DNA from: an uncultured Luteimonas sp. | GTDB lineage: Bacteria; Pseudomonadota; Gammaproteobacteria; Xanthomonadales; Xanthomonadaceae | NCBI GenBank assembly: GCA_934541015.1 | Contig: CAKTDC010000019.1 | Span: 1-56,552 of the forward strand | DNA length: 56,552 bases | Direction: 5' to 3' | In this document: piece by piece, positions 1-8,751 of the stretch | Layout: the number at the start of each line of letters is the position of its first letter | Position numbering within the stretch: position 1 is the first letter of the stretch | The notes under the pieces: model-generated | The model's database searches: none | Told to the model about the DNA's origin: nothing | Seen by the model: only the letters and a program-made list of their open reading frames with translations | Position numbers and translations under genes: made by a program

Positions 1-100
1 CAAGGACGGCAAGGACGGCAAGGACGGCAAGGACGGCAAGGACGGCAAGGACGGCAAGGACGGCAAGGACGGCAAGGACGGCAAGGGCGGCAAGGGCGGT
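1..100. repeat. 9-bp minisatellite at window edge
   Basis: Nine perfect copies of AAGGACGGC run from position 2 to 82, followed by two variant copies (AAGGGCGGC and AAGGGCGGT) to position 100; the array continues off the left edge. Read on the plus strand it would encode Lys-Asp-Gly triplets, collagen-like in spacing, in a frame open from the window edge through the REP to a TGA near 180. That could be the tail of a protein starting outside the window, but frames that run through a REP are often spurious. The minus strand encodes Cys-Arg-Pro-type triplets. Whether it is coding cannot be decided here. Confidence 0.85.
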
Positions 101-147
101 GCCTCGGCCCCGGTGTGGCCCTGCATGCAAAGCGAATCGGCCAAACG

Positions 148-231
148 CCGTCATCCCGGCGAAAGCCGGGATCCATCTTGATTTTCAGGATGTTGCCGGA
201 GCAACCGGATCCCGGTTTTCGCCGGGACGAG
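148..231. repeat. REP pair (BIME-like inverted repeat)
   Basis: A stem-loop at 148-174 (TCATCCCGGC, then GAAA, then GCCGGGAT) is followed by an inverted, degenerate copy at 207-231 (GGATCCCGG, TTTT, CGCCGGGA). Paired head-to-head REPs of this kind are typical of intergenic spaces in Xanthomonadaceae. It lies downstream of the minus-strand gene ending at 279 and could stabilise or end transcripts. Confidence 0.75.
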
Positions 232-278
232 GCAGAAATCCTGGAAGCGCTCCCGGAGAGGCGGCGCGACGCCGGCGC

Positions 279-926
279 TCAGCCCTCGCCGGAGGGCAGC
301 TTCAGCGCGCGATAGCGCTCCAGCGCGTGTTCGAGATCGGCGTCCAGCAGCGTGCGCTCGATGGTCTGCTGCTCCATGATCGCCTTCTGCCGCATCAGGT
401 CGCGGTGCTGGCCGAGGATGTTGTTGGCCAGCGCCTGCTGCACCGGCTTGCCCTGCAGCTCCAGGTCCGAGGCCTGGCGCAGCAGCGACAGCAGGCTCTG
501 GCGCAGGTTGTCGATACCCATGCGCGAGGTCTTGAGCGCCTCGTCGACCAAGATGATGCGCTCGCCGAAGCCGCGGCGCAGGTCTTCCTCGGTGTTGTAG
601 GACTCCACCATCGCCATTTCCCGGCGGCGGACGGCCTCCTCCGACTGCCGGGTCTGCTGCGCCAGCTTCTCGGCCGCGGCCGCGGCGGCGCGCTCCTCGG
701 GGGTCAGTGCGCGGTCGACCTCGGCCACGCGGATGCCGCTGCGGGCGCTGATCTCGGTGCGCGCGCGGTCGACCGCCGAGGGCGGCAGCGCATCGCCGCA
801 GACGCGGCGGCCGCCCTCGTCCCAGCAGTACAGGCGGCGTTCGGTCTTGTCCTGGGCGCCGGCCGCTGCCGCGGCGGTGCCCAGGCACAGTCCGGCGAGC
901 GTGGCGAGGATGGTCCGCTTGTTCAT
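279..926 (-). CDS. secreted coiled-coil protein, DUF4124-like N-terminus
   Basis: A 215-residue protein with a clear Sec signal peptide (residues 1-24, cleavage near AAAAAGAQ), so it should act in the periplasm. Right after it comes RRLYCWDEGGRRVCGDALPP, which resembles the DUF4124 pattern (aromatic-Trp-Asp/Glu, then Cys or His, then a Pro-Pro end). Residues about 70-210 are charged and alanine-rich with heptad-like spacing, suggesting a long coiled coil. The function is unknown. It sits 34 bp downstream of pyrE on the same strand and may be co-transcribed with it. The start at 926 is the first residue of a well-formed signal peptide. Confidence 0.75.
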   Translation of the reverse strand: MNKRTILATLAGLCLGTAAAAAGAQDKTERRLYCWDEGGRRVCGDALPPSAVDRARTEISARSGIRVAEVDRALTPEERAAAAAAEKLAQQTRQSEEAVRRREMAMVESYNTEEDLRRGFGERIILVDEALKTSRMGIDNLRQSLLSLLRQASDLELQGKPVQQALANNILGQHRDLMRQKAIMEQQTIERTLLDADLEHALERYRALKLPSGEG

Positions 927-960
927 CGAGGCCGTCCCCCAACGGTTCGATCAATCGGTG

Positions 961-1623
961 TCAGTGTGTATCAACTTGCGTGCCATGGCGGGCGCGATAG
1001 GCCTGCAGGCGGGAAAGCGCGTCCGCCAGGCCGGCGTGCCCGCCGGCGTAGGCCAGCAGGTCGTCGAGCGTGGCCACCGCCACCACCGGCACTTGTGACT
1101 GTTCCGCGACAGATTGTGCCGCAGATTGGCGGTCGGTATCGGATACCCGCTCCTGGCGGTCCAGCGCGATCACGATGCCTGCCACCGTGCCGCCACCGGC
1201 GGCGATGTGTCCCAGCGCCTCGCGGATCGCGGTGCCGGCGGTGATCACGTCGTCCACCACCAGCACCCGGCGACCGGCCAGCGACGCGCCGATCAGGCTG
1301 CCGCCCTCGCCGTGGGCCTTGGCCTCCTTGCGGTTGAAGGCCAGCGGCAGGTCGCGGCCACGGCGGGCGAACTCGCAGGCCAGCGCGGTGGCCAGCGGGA
1401 TGCCCTTGTAGGCCGGGCCGAACAGCAGGTCGAACTCCAGGTCCGCGGCCTCCACGGCGTCGGCATAGCAGGCCGCCAGCGCCGACAGCGACGCGCCCGA
1501 GTCGAAGCGCCCGGCGTTGAAGAAGTACGGGCTGACCCGCCCGGACTTGAGCGTGAACTCGCCGAAGCGCAGGGCCTGGACCTCGAGGGCGAGCTGCAGG
1601 AAGCGGGAGCGGTGATCGGCCAT
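961..1623 (-). CDS. pyrE: orotate phosphoribosyltransferase
   Basis: This cytoplasmic enzyme converts orotate plus PRPP to orotidine 5'-monophosphate, the fifth step of pyrimidine synthesis. The protein is 220 residues, the usual length. The PRPP-binding signature [12 protein letters not shown] is at residues 121-132, and the [14 protein letters not shown] substrate loop is near residues 23-36. An in-frame ATG 26 codons upstream exists, but family alignment favours MADHRSRF at 1623. The start lies 76 bp from the divergent yjdM gene. Confidence 0.95.
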   Translation of the reverse strand: MADHRSRFLQLALEVQALRFGEFTLKSGRVSPYFFNAGRFDSGASLSALAACYADAVEAADLEFDLLFGPAYKGIPLATALACEFARRGRDLPLAFNRKEAKAHGEGGSLIGASLAGRRVLVVDDVITAGTAIREALGHIAAGGGTVAGIVIALDRQERVSDTDRQSAAQSVAEQSQVPVVAVATLDDLLAYAGGHAGLADALSRLQAYRARHGTQVDTH

Positions 1624-1699
1624 GGCGTCATCTTCCCACGCCGGCGCGCCGCAGGGGAGATGCGACAATGGCCGGTCCCCACGCTTCCATGGAGATGCC

Positions 1700-2050
1700 A
1701 TGTCCGGCCTTCCCGCCTGCCCGCAATGCGGATCCGCCTACACCTACGAAGACGGCACCATGCTCGTCTGCCCCGAGTGCGCGCACGAGTGGTCGCCCGC
1801 CGAGCAGGCCGAGCAGGCCGCCGCCGCCGAGGCCGCCGCCCAGGTGCGCGACGCCAACGGCACGCCGCTGGCCGACGGCGACACCGTGGTCGTGATCAAG
1901 GACCTGAAGATCAAGGGCTCCTCGTCGGTGGTGAAGGTGGGCACCAAGGTGCGCAACATCCGCCTGGTCGACGGCGACCACGACATCGACTGCAGGATCG
2001 ACGGCATCGGCCAGATGGGGCTGAAGTCGGAGTTCGTGAAGAAGGCGTAG
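1700..2050 (+). CDS. yjdM: YjdM/PhnA-family zinc-ribbon protein
   Basis: A 116-residue protein with an N-terminal zinc ribbon (CPQCGS at residues 7-12 and CPECAHEW near 25-32) and a C-terminal SH3-like PhnA domain ([17 protein letters not shown] and the [19 protein letters not shown] strand pair). The family was named for an early link to alkylphosphonate uptake in E. coli, but a direct role in phosphonate metabolism is not established. The start at 1700 has a GGAGA upstream; an in-frame ATG at 1622 would overlap pyrE and add non-conserved residues. It is divergent from pyrE. Confidence 0.92.
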   Translation: MSGLPACPQCGSAYTYEDGTMLVCPECAHEWSPAEQAEQAAAAEAAAQVRDANGTPLADGDTVVVIKDLKIKGSSSVVKVGTKVRNIRLVDGDHDIDCRIDGIGQMGLKSEFVKKA

Positions 2051-2077
2051 CGGCGGCGGATTTGCGGCCGACGCTGC

Positions 2078-2268
2078 GGACGTCATTCCGGCTCCCGAGG
2101 TCACCGTAGGCCCGGAGACGTCATCCCGACTCCGGATGTCATCCCGACCCTGGATGTCATCCCGGCCCCGATGTCATCCCGGTCGCCGGACGTCACCCCA
2201 GCCCCCGGAGGTCACCCCAGTCCCCGGACGGCACCCCGGTCCCCGGACGTCGCCTGCAGCCTCCGGAC
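2078..2268. repeat. degenerate ~19-bp array built on a REP half-site
   Basis: About ten imperfect tandem units of 17-20 bp follow one another, each approximating GTCATCCCG plus a C-rich spacer ending CCGGA. Examples start near 2117 and 2135 and, in diverged form, as GTCACCCCAG further on. The repeated core is the first half of the REP at 2269, so the array looks like tandem expansion of a REP arm without its pairing arm. No convincing CDS overlaps it. Confidence 0.7.
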
Positions 2269-2360
2269 GTCATCCCAGCGAACGCTGGGATCCATTTTGC
2301 CGTTCGCCCGGCCACATGAACGGCAAAGTCCAAATGGATCCCAGCATTCGCTGGGATGAC
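2269..2360. repeat. REP cruciform (inverted REP pair)
   Basis: The outer arms are two REP hairpins in opposite orientation: GTCATCCCAGCGAACGCTGG from 2269 and its mirror ending at 2360. Between them is a second perfect 10-bp inverted repeat (TTTGCCGTTC ... GAACGGCAAA) with a 12-base loop. The whole 92 bp can fold into one nested cruciform. It is intergenic, upstream of xth. Confidence 0.8.
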
Positions 2361-2422
2361 GGCGGAGGCGTGGGGTCGCCCGGATGAGCCGGGCCAGGGC
2401 ACGGGCCCAGGGCACGGACCAC

Positions 2423-2575
2423 CACGGCCACCACGGCCACCACGGCCACCACGGCCAGCACGGCCAGCACGGCCAGCACGGCCGGCACGGCCGGCATGGC
2501 CGACATGGCCGACATGGCCGACATGGCCGACACGGCCGACACGGCCGACACGGCCGACACGGCCGACACGGCCGA
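2423..2575. repeat. 9-bp minisatellite, 17 units in ordered variant blocks
   Basis: Seventeen 9-bp units lie in blocks: CACGGCCAC x3, CACGGCCAG x3, CACGGCCGG x2, CATGGCCGA x4 and CACGGCCGA x5. A degenerate unit precedes them. The blockwise order is what local slippage or unequal exchange creates. It is 53 bp upstream of xth. All frames are open because the unit is a multiple of three, but the products (His-Gly-Arg or Cys-Arg-Pro repeats) look artefactual. Confidence 0.9.
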
Positions 2576-2628
2576 CACGCACCAGCGCTTTCCGCTAGGC
2601 TTGCCCGACCGCCGCAAACCACCTCCGC

Positions 2629-3429
2629 ATGCGCATCATCAGCTTCAACGCAAACGGCATCCGCTCCGCCGCGAACAAGGGCTTCTTCGGCTGGCTGGAG
2701 ACGCAGGACGCCGACATCGTCTGCCTGCAGGAGACCAAGGCGCAGGAGGCGCAGCTCGCCGACGCCTGCTTCCGCCCCTTCGGCCACTGCTTCTACCGCG
2801 ACGCGATCACGAAAAAGGGCTACAGCGGCGTTGCCATCTACAGCAGGCGCAAGCCTGACGAGGTGCGTACCTCGCTGGGCTGGGCGCCGTTCGACGACGA
2901 GGGCCGCTACATCGAGGCCCGCTACGGCAACCTCAGCGTGGTCTCGTTCTACATCCCCTCGGGCTCGTCGGGCGAACTGCGCCAGGGCTTCAAGTTCGAG
3001 GTCATGGACTGGCTCAAGCCGATCATGGACGAGTGGCTGGCCAGCGGCCGCGACTACGTGCTGTGCGGCGACTGGAACATCGTCCGCGCGCGCAGCGACA
3101 TCAAGAACTGGACCAGCAACCAGAAGAACTCCGGCTGCCTGCCGCCCGAGCGCGCCTGGCTCAACGGCATGATCGCCGACGACTGCGGCGACGGCCTGGT
3201 CACGCCGCCGGTGCACGGCTGGAAGGACAGCTTCCGCGTGCTCAGGCCCGAGGCGGTCGAATACACCTGGTGGAGCAACCGCGGCGCCGCGCGCGCCAAC
3301 GACGTCGGCTGGCGCATCGACTACCAGCTGGTGACGCCGGAATTCGCCAGGCGCGCCAGCGCCTGCGCCATCCACCGCGAGCCGCGCTTCTCCGACCACG
3401 CGCCCTACGTGGTGGATTACGCCGGATGA
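2629..3429 (+). CDS. xth: exodeoxyribonuclease III
   Basis: A 266-residue Mg-dependent AP endonuclease and 3'-5' exonuclease of base-excision repair, acting in the cytoplasm. Family motifs are [10 protein letters not shown] with Asn7, LQETK with the metal-binding Glu35, GDWNI (catalytic Asp/Asn pair) near residue 147, and the C-terminal SDHAP with the general-base His near residue 258. Length is normal. It is followed without a gap by ampG, whose ATG overlaps the xth stop by four bases, so the two are probably co-translated. Confidence 0.95.
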   Translation: MRIISFNANGIRSAANKGFFGWLETQDADIVCLQETKAQEAQLADACFRPFGHCFYRDAITKKGYSGVAIYSRRKPDEVRTSLGWAPFDDEGRYIEARYGNLSVVSFYIPSGSSGELRQGFKFEVMDWLKPIMDEWLASGRDYVLCGDWNIVRARSDIKNWTSNQKNSGCLPPERAWLNGMIADDCGDGLVTPPVHGWKDSFRVLRPEAVEYTWWSNRGAARANDVGWRIDYQLVTPEFARRASACAIHREPRFSDHAPYVVDYAG

Positions 3430-4745
3430 GCGCCGCCGCGCAGCCGTCGTACAAGGGCTGGCGGGGCATCCGCCGGGCGTTCGCCACGCCCTCGGCGCTC
3501 ACCATGCTGTTTCTGGGCTTCGGCTCGGGCCTGCCGTTCCTGCTGATCGCGGCGATGACGCTGTCCACCCGGCTGCGCGACGTCGGGCTCGACCTGGGCA
3601 GCATCGGCCTCATCAGCCTGGCCAGCTTCTTCTACCTGCTCAAGTTCCTATGGGCGCCGCTGATCGACCGCTACGCCTTTCCGCTGCTGGGGTTCCTCGG
3701 CCGCCGCCGCTCCTGGCTGCTGTTCTCGCAGGTGCTGGTCGCGGTGAGTCTGGGCGCGCTGGCGCTGACCCGGCCGGAACTGGGGGTGGCGGGGCTGGTG
3801 GCCTGGGTGCTGGTCGGCTCGTTCTCCGGCGCCACCCAGGACGCGGTCGTCGACGCCTACCGCATCGAGATCGCGCCCACGTCCGCGCAGGGCGCGCTCG
3901 CCGCCACCTACATCCTGGGCTACCGCATCGCGCTGATCGTCGCCGGTGCCGGCGCGCTGTACCTGGCCGAATTCCGCGGCTGGACCTGGGCCTACATGAC
4001 GATGGCGCTGCTGATGCTGCTGCCGATCGGCGCCACGCTGCTGGCGCGCGAGCCGGTGGCGCCGGAGGCCACGGTGGCGCGCCGGATCGATTTCCTCGGC
4101 GCGTTCTGGCAGCCGTTCTCCAGCTTCTTCCGCAGCAATGGCCTGGCGCTGGGCCTGGCGCTGCTGGCCTTCGTCGGCCTGTTCAAGTTCCCGGACCAGG
4201 TGATCGGGGTGATGGCCGGTCCGTTCTATCTCGATTCGGGCTACAGCAAGGCCGACATCGCCACCGTGTCCAAGCTCTACGGCGTCTGGACCGGCATCGC
4301 CGGGGCCTTCCTCGGCGGCGTGTGCGTGGCCGCCTTCGGCTACCGCAGGATGCTGCTGGTGGCGACGGTCGGGGTGGCGATCTCCAACCTGGCCTTCCTG
4401 CTGATGGCGCAGAACCCCTCGCAGCTGTGGGCGTTCTACGCCGCGATCACCGCCGACAACCTGTTCCAGGGCTTCGCCGGCGTGGTGCTGGTGGCATTCA
4501 TGTCCTCGCTGACCGATCTCAACTTCACCGCCACCCAGTACGCGCTGCTGGTGTCGCTGGCCAACCTGCCGGGCAAGTTCGTCGGCGGCGTGTCGGGCTA
4601 CATCGTCGAGGCGTCCTCGTACAGCACCTTCTTCGTCCTCAGCGCGCTCACCGTGGTGCCGACCCTGCTGCTGCTGGCCTGGCTGTGGCGGCGCATCCGC
4701 GAGGAGCCCGGGCCTGCGGCCGATGCCGCGGCGGCAGCCGGTTGA
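3426..4745 (+). CDS. ampG: AmpG-type muropeptide permease (MFS)
   Basis: A 439-residue inner-membrane major-facilitator protein. The N-terminus matches AmpG ([38 protein letters not shown]), and hydrophobic helices run along the whole length, about 12. AmpG imports GlcNAc-anhydro-muropeptides during cell-wall recycling, which in many bacteria sets beta-lactamase induction. The start is chosen at the ATGA overlap with xth; a longer upstream frame is only an out-of-frame shadow of xth. It is functionally relevant to, though 10 kb from, the cell-wall peptide genes at 13-26 kb. Confidence 0.9.
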   Translation: MSAAAQPSYKGWRGIRRAFATPSALTMLFLGFGSGLPFLLIAAMTLSTRLRDVGLDLGSIGLISLASFFYLLKFLWAPLIDRYAFPLLGFLGRRRSWLLFSQVLVAVSLGALALTRPELGVAGLVAWVLVGSFSGATQDAVVDAYRIEIAPTSAQGALAATYILGYRIALIVAGAGALYLAEFRGWTWAYMTMALLMLLPIGATLLAREPVAPEATVARRIDFLGAFWQPFSSFFRSNGLALGLALLAFVGLFKFPDQVIGVMAGPFYLDSGYSKADIATVSKLYGVWTGIAGAFLGGVCVAAFGYRRMLLVATVGVAISNLAFLLMAQNPSQLWAFYAAITADNLFQGFAGVVLVAFMSSLTDLNFTATQYALLVSLANLPGKFVGGVSGYIVEASSYSTFFVLSALTVVPTLLLLAWLWRRIREEPGPAADAAAAAG

Positions 4746-4791
4746 ACCGGCGCGAGGGTCGGCTGCGCGAGGCTGGGCTATGCTGCCCGCC

Positions 4792-5340
4792 ATGGACACA
4801 GCCAGGCCAACGGCCGCCGACGTCGTCGCCTTCTGGCGCCAGGCCGGCCATGCGAAGTGGTTCCGGGGCGGCGACGCGTTCGACCAGGAGTGCCGCAGCC
4901 GCTGCGGGGAGGCGCACTTCGCCGCCGCCCGGCGCGAGCTCGACGCCTGGATGGACACCGCCGAAGGCGCGCTGGCGCTGCTGATCCTGCTCGACCAGAT
5001 CCCGCGCAACATCTTCCGCGGCAGCGGCCACGCCTTCGCCACCGACCCGCTGGCGCTGCACTTTGCCCGGCGCGCGGTCGAGTCCGGGCTGGACCGGCAG
5101 GTGGATGCGGATCTGCGCACCTTCGTCTACCTGCCGTTCGAGCATTCCGAGGATATCGCCGACCAGCGCCGGTCCGTCGCGCTGTTCGACTCCCTCGGAA
5201 ACGCCGGGTACAGCGGTTACGCGGTCGCGCACCTGGAGGTGATCGAGCGCTTCGGGCGCTTCCCGCACCGCAACCGCGCGCTGGGGCGCGAGAGCACGCC
5301 CGAAGAGCAGGCCTGGCTGGATGCCGGCGGCGGGTTCTGA
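4792..5340 (+). CDS. DUF924 family protein
   Basis: A 182-residue soluble protein matching the DUF924 (TPR-like) family: VVAFWRQAGHAKWFRGGDAFD at the start, LLILLDQIPRNIFRGSGHAFATD near residues 65-85, and FVYLPFEHSEDIADQ near residues 110-125. The biochemical role of the family is not established. An alternative in-frame ATG lies 12 bp upstream (MLPAMDT). It begins 46 bp after ampG and may be in the same transcript. Confidence 0.9.
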   Translation: MDTARPTAADVVAFWRQAGHAKWFRGGDAFDQECRSRCGEAHFAAARRELDAWMDTAEGALALLILLDQIPRNIFRGSGHAFATDPLALHFARRAVESGLDRQVDADLRTFVYLPFEHSEDIADQRRSVALFDSLGNAGYSGYAVAHLEVIERFGRFPHRNRALGRESTPEEQAWLDAGGGF

Positions 5341-5391
5341 GCCACGGGCGTTCCGGCGTTATCCTGCGGACAGGTGTTCCCGGGAGCCGAC

Positions 5392-6114
5392 GTGAACGAA
5401 CCCCGCGACGCGCGCGAACCGTCCGAGCCTGCGGTACTGCGGCTGGCCGAAGACGCCACCGGCTTCGGCGCGGTCGAGCTGCGCACGGCGCGCGACCTGC
5501 TGCTGCGCCCGCGCGCGGTGCTGGAAGCCTACCTGACGCTCGGCGCCACCGGCGGCGGCCGCTACGCCCGGCCGCTGCGCTTCTACCTGGCGCTATGCGG
5601 CGTGCTGATGGTCATCCTGTTCCTGACCGGCATCAACATCTCGCGCATGGAGGAGGTTCCGCCGGACGTGCTTGGCGAACTGGTCACGCTGAGCGGCAAG
5701 ACCACCGATGGCTTCATTGCCGATGTCGAGAACTGGATATCGCTGGTCCTGGTGCCGGTGATGTCGCTGTTCTACGCGCTGGGAATGGTGCCGCTGCTGA
5801 AGTTCTGGGACCGGTCCACGGACTGGCGGCGGGCGTTCCGCGCGTGCTTCGCCCTGCTGTGCGCGTGGACGATCGTGATGATCCCGTTCTCGCCGTGGCT
5901 CTACCGGCGCGAACTGGTGGTGCCGTCGCTGGTGTTCATGGTGATGGTGCTGATCATCAGCTTCCTGCGCATGGGCCGCGGCCGCTGGTGGCGCAGCGGA
6001 TGGGGCGCGGCGGGGAGATCGCTGCTGCTGGTGCTGACGATCGTCATTCTCAACCTCATCGGCCCGATCCCGATCGTCGTCATCGCCCTGCTCGGCGGCG
6101 TGTACGCGCCGTAG
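5392..6114 (+). CDS. DUF3667-like integral membrane protein
   Basis: A 240-residue protein with a short charged N-terminus, then RDLLLRPRAVLEAYLTLG...RYARPLRFYLALCGVLMVILF, which resembles DUF3667 membrane proteins (a pattern of entry into the first helix after a Tyr/Arg-rich stretch). About five to six hydrophobic segments follow, at roughly residues 65-85, 115-140, 155-175, 180-200 and 215-240. The function is unknown. A GTG at 5392 with GGGAG five bases upstream is preferred over the GTG at 5374. Confidence 0.75.
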   Translation: MNEPRDAREPSEPAVLRLAEDATGFGAVELRTARDLLLRPRAVLEAYLTLGATGGGRYARPLRFYLALCGVLMVILFLTGINISRMEEVPPDVLGELVTLSGKTTDGFIADVENWISLVLVPVMSLFYALGMVPLLKFWDRSTDWRRAFRACFALLCAWTIVMIPFSPWLYRRELVVPSLVFMVMVLIISFLRMGRGRWWRSGWGAAGRSLLLVLTIVILNLIGPIPIVVIALLGGVYAP

Positions 6115-6183
6115 GGTGCGCGTCGCGGATACCTCCGCCCCCGCGAATCCCGCCGTCGCCTGTCGCCGACCGCGGCCCGCGGA

Positions 6184-7113
6184 TCAATAGCGCGGGATCG
6201 AGGGATCCACCGACTGCGCCCAGGCGTCGATGCCGCCCTCGACGCTGTAGACGTTGCGGAAACCCTGGGCGAGGAACTGCTCGGCCGCCTGCGCGCTGCG
6301 CCCGCCGCCGTGGCACAGGAAGGCGATCGCGGTGTCCCTGGGCAGCGCCTGCAGCTGCTGCAGGCCGTCGCCGTCGAGGCTGCGGAACTCGCACTTGAGC
6401 CCGGCAATGGCGCGTTCGTCCGGCGGGCGCACGTCGACCAGCAGCAGGCTGCCCTCGGCGACCCGGGCCTGGGCCTGGGCGGGGCTGATGCCCTGCACCG
6501 GGCGCGGCGCGTTGGGGTTGTCGATCACCAGCCCGCGGCCGCGCATGTCGTCGGCGAAGTCGATGGTCATGCCCGCGGCGCGGCGCGCGCCGGCGAGGTC
6601 GAACTGCACGCGCACGCCTTCGACCTCGACGGCGATGGCCTCGGCGTCGGCCGGGCCGAGGTTGAGCCGGGTGCGGAAATTGCGGTCGATGTCGACCAGC
6701 ACCGCGACTTCGCCGCCGGCATCGGCGATCGCCTGTTTCAGCATCGCCAGCGCCGGCGGGGTGATGGTGATCGCGGGCGGAGTGCGGTCGGGCTCGGGCA
6801 GGCCCAGCGCCTGGTGCAGCTCGCCGCTGTTGAGCATCTGCAGGATGATGTCGCTGCCGCCCACCAGTTCGCCGCCGATGTACAGCTGCGGGATGGTCGG
6901 CCAGTCACCGTAGGCCTTGATGCCTTCGCGGATCTCGCCGTCCTGGAGCACGTCGACATGGGCGTAGTCGGCGCCCAGCGCGTCCAGCGCGGCCACCGCC
7001 TTGGCGGAGAACCCGCACTGCGGCGCCTGCGGCGACCCCTTCATGAACAGCACCGCCGGGTTGGCCGACAGCAGGGCGTCGATGCGGGCGCGGAGGGCGG
7101 AATCGAGGGACAT
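6184..7113 (-). CDS. grxD: monothiol glutaredoxin-A-type domain-rhodanese fusion
   Basis: A 309-residue cytoplasmic fusion. Residues 1-106 are a Grx4-type monothiol glutaredoxin with the CGFS active site at 33-36, the family that binds and passes on [2Fe-2S] clusters with glutathione. Residues about 120-205 look like an A-type (HesB/IscA) carrier fold (TPPALAMLKQAIADAGG ... GMTIDFADDMRGRGLVIDNPN), but the three cluster-binding cysteines of that family are absent. Residues about 215-309 are a rhodanese domain with the catalytic Cys near 267 in LCHGGGRS. The start MSLDSALRAR is chosen by alignment; an in-frame ATG 33 bp upstream is less likely. This architecture is known in xanthomonads. Confidence 0.9.
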   Translation of the reverse strand: MSLDSALRARIDALLSANPAVLFMKGSPQAPQCGFSAKAVAALDALGADYAHVDVLQDGEIREGIKAYGDWPTIPQLYIGGELVGGSDIILQMLNSGELHQALGLPEPDRTPPAITITPPALAMLKQAIADAGGEVAVLVDIDRNFRTRLNLGPADAEAIAVEVEGVRVQFDLAGARRAAGMTIDFADDMRGRGLVIDNPNAPRPVQGISPAQAQARVAEGSLLLVDVRPPDERAIAGLKCEFRSLDGDGLQQLQALPRDTAIAFLCHGGGRSAQAAEQFLAQGFRNVYSVEGGIDAWAQSVDPSIPRY

Positions 7114-7213
7114 GGCGGACATCCAGCGGGAAAACGGGCCAACCATGGTAGCGCGAACGCGTGAAGCCGGCCCCGGGGAGGGCGGGAGCGGCGGGCGGTG
7201 GCATCATGGCCCG

Positions 7214-8029
7214 ATGCAGGTCCCGCACCGTCCGCCGCGTCGTCCCCGGGCCTGGCTGCCCGCGCTGGCGCTGTCGCAGCTGGCGGTGGCGCTGGCCTGG
7301 TGGCGCTGGGGATGGCAGCCCGGGCTGGCGCTGATGCTGCTGTCGCACCTGCCGTTCTGGTGGGGCGTGCTGGCGCCGGGCTCGGCGCTGTACGGACCGG
7401 TGCTCAGGCGGTTGCCGACGCGAGAACCGGCGGTCTGGCTGACCATCGACGACGGTCCTTCCGACGACACGCCCGCGATCCTCGACCTGCTCGACGCGCA
7501 CGGCGCCCGCGCGACCTTCTTCCTGGTCGGCGACCGCGCCCGGGCGCGGCCGGAGCTGGTGCGCGAGATCGCCCGCCGCGGCCACGGCATCGGCAACCAC
7601 AGCCGCAGCCACCCGCAGGCCTGGTTCTGGGCGCTGGGGCCGCGGCGGATGCGGGGCGAGATCGAAGGCTGCCAGCGCCAGCTGCAGGACATCGCCGGCG
7701 CCGCGCCGCGCTGGTTCCGCGCCGTGGTCGGTCACGCCAATCCCTTCGTGTCGGCGCCGCTGCGCGATGCCGGGCTGGCGCGCGTGGCCTGGAGCGCGCG
7801 CGGTTTCGACGCGGTGGACGGCGACGTCGAACGCGTGCTGGCGAAGATCGGACAGGGGCTGTCGCCCGGCGCGATCGTGCTGCTGCACGAGGGCGCCGGG
7901 CATGGCCGCAGCATCGACATCATCGCCGGGGTGCTGCGGCGGCTGGAGGCCGCCGGCCTGCACGCCGTGGTCCCCGACCCCGTGCAGGCGCCGTCCGCCG
8001 CGACATCGAAGGGCATCGCGTGCGGATGA
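7214..8029 (+). CDS. polysaccharide deacetylase family protein
   Basis: A 271-residue NodB-fold (carbohydrate esterase 4) protein. Two N-terminal hydrophobic stretches (residues 13-60) should anchor it to the inner membrane with the domain outside. Motif 1 is TIDDGPSDD (Asp79/Asp80) and the metal-binding His-box is NHSRSHP (His129, His133). RWFRAVVGHANP corresponds to motif 3, with Val-Gly-His in place of the common Pro-x-Gly. The C-terminal LLHEG carries the motif-5 histidine. The substrate is unknown; peptidoglycan or an exopolysaccharide are candidates. It is divergent from the glutaredoxin fusion. Confidence 0.85.
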   Translation: MQVPHRPPRRPRAWLPALALSQLAVALAWWRWGWQPGLALMLLSHLPFWWGVLAPGSALYGPVLRRLPTREPAVWLTIDDGPSDDTPAILDLLDAHGARATFFLVGDRARARPELVREIARRGHGIGNHSRSHPQAWFWALGPRRMRGEIEGCQRQLQDIAGAAPRWFRAVVGHANPFVSAPLRDAGLARVAWSARGFDAVDGDVERVLAKIGQGLSPGAIVLLHEGAGHGRSIDIIAGVLRRLEAAGLHAVVPDPVQAPSAATSKGIACG

Positions 8030-8052
8030 ATCGTTCCCGCCGAGGGGCGCGC

Positions 8053-8751
8053 CTACAGCGGGCGGCGGGCGACGATCAGCCAGTTGTTGAAGGGGGTATT
8101 GCCCCAGAACGGCTCGATGCGGGCGTCGAGTCCGCCGGCCGCCAGCTGCGCGCGCAGGTCCGCGACCAGCGGGTAGTGCACGGGCTGCGACGGCATCCAG
8201 CGCACCGCCGCGGCGAAGCGGTCGGCGAGGCGGGTGCGGCGGATGCGCGCGCTGCCGTCGTCGAGCGCGGCGCGCATCACCAGCAGGCCGCCGGGCGCGA
8301 CCATGGCGATCGCGGCGTCGAGCAGGGCCGCCTGCTGCCCGCGGGTGAGGAACTGCAGCACGTCCAGGATCGCGACGTCGCCCGCGTGCGCCGGATAGCC
8401 GCGCGCCAGGTCGACCACCTCGAAGCGGACATCGGCCAGCGCGCCGCGTCCGGCGATGCGGACCGCACGTGCGATCTTCGGTGCGTCCACGTCGACCCCG
8501 ACGTAGGGCATGGCCTGGCCGTCGCCGCGCAGCGCGTGCGCGAGCAGGCCCAGGCCGCAGCCCAGGTCGATCAGCGGCGCCTGCCTGCCGCGCAGCGCCG
8601 CCAGCACGCCCGGGTACAGCGGATCGGTGCGCAGCTTGCTCAGCGTGTAGTAGTAGTCGTAGCGGTTGCCGAAGCGGCGCGCCGGCAGGAAGGCGCGGGC
8701 GATCGCGCGCGCGGCGGCGGCATCGAGCGGCCGCGGCGTGGCGGCGCTCAT
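8053..8751 (-). CDS. class I SAM-dependent methyltransferase
   Basis: A 232-residue protein with the SAM-binding motif LIDLGCGLGLLAHAL near residues 58-72, the acidic end of strand 2 in VGVDVDAPKI, and motif IV around DVAILDVLQFL. No substrate is evident. It is translationally coupled to the upstream SGNH hydrolase: the start overlaps that gene's stop by four bases. The three genes at 8053-10624 form a tight minus-strand operon. Confidence 0.88.
   Translation of the reverse strand: MSAATPRPLDAAAARAIARAFLPARRFGNRYDYYYTLSKLRTDPLYPGVLAALRGRQAPLIDLGCGLGLLAHALRGDGQAMPYVGVDVDAPKIARAVRIAGRGALADVRFEVVDLARGYPAHAGDVAILDVLQFLTRGQQAALLDAAIAMVAPGGLLVMRAALDDGSARIRRTRLADRFAAAVRWMPSQPVHYPLVADLRAQLAAGGLDARIEPFWGNTPFNNWLIVARRPL

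Noticed and set aside
2078..2575. CRISPR array
   Set aside because: Repeat units are 9 or about 19 bp with no unique spacers, and no cas genes are present.
2050..2628. A gene in the 580-bp gap before xth
   Set aside because: The gap is filled by REP and tandem repeats; every frame there is repeat-derived.
2193..3399. Long minus-strand open frames with Cys-Arg-Pro repeats
   Set aside because: They are open only because the 9-bp repeat has no stop in any frame, and beyond it they are antisense to xth, whose protein is clearly real.
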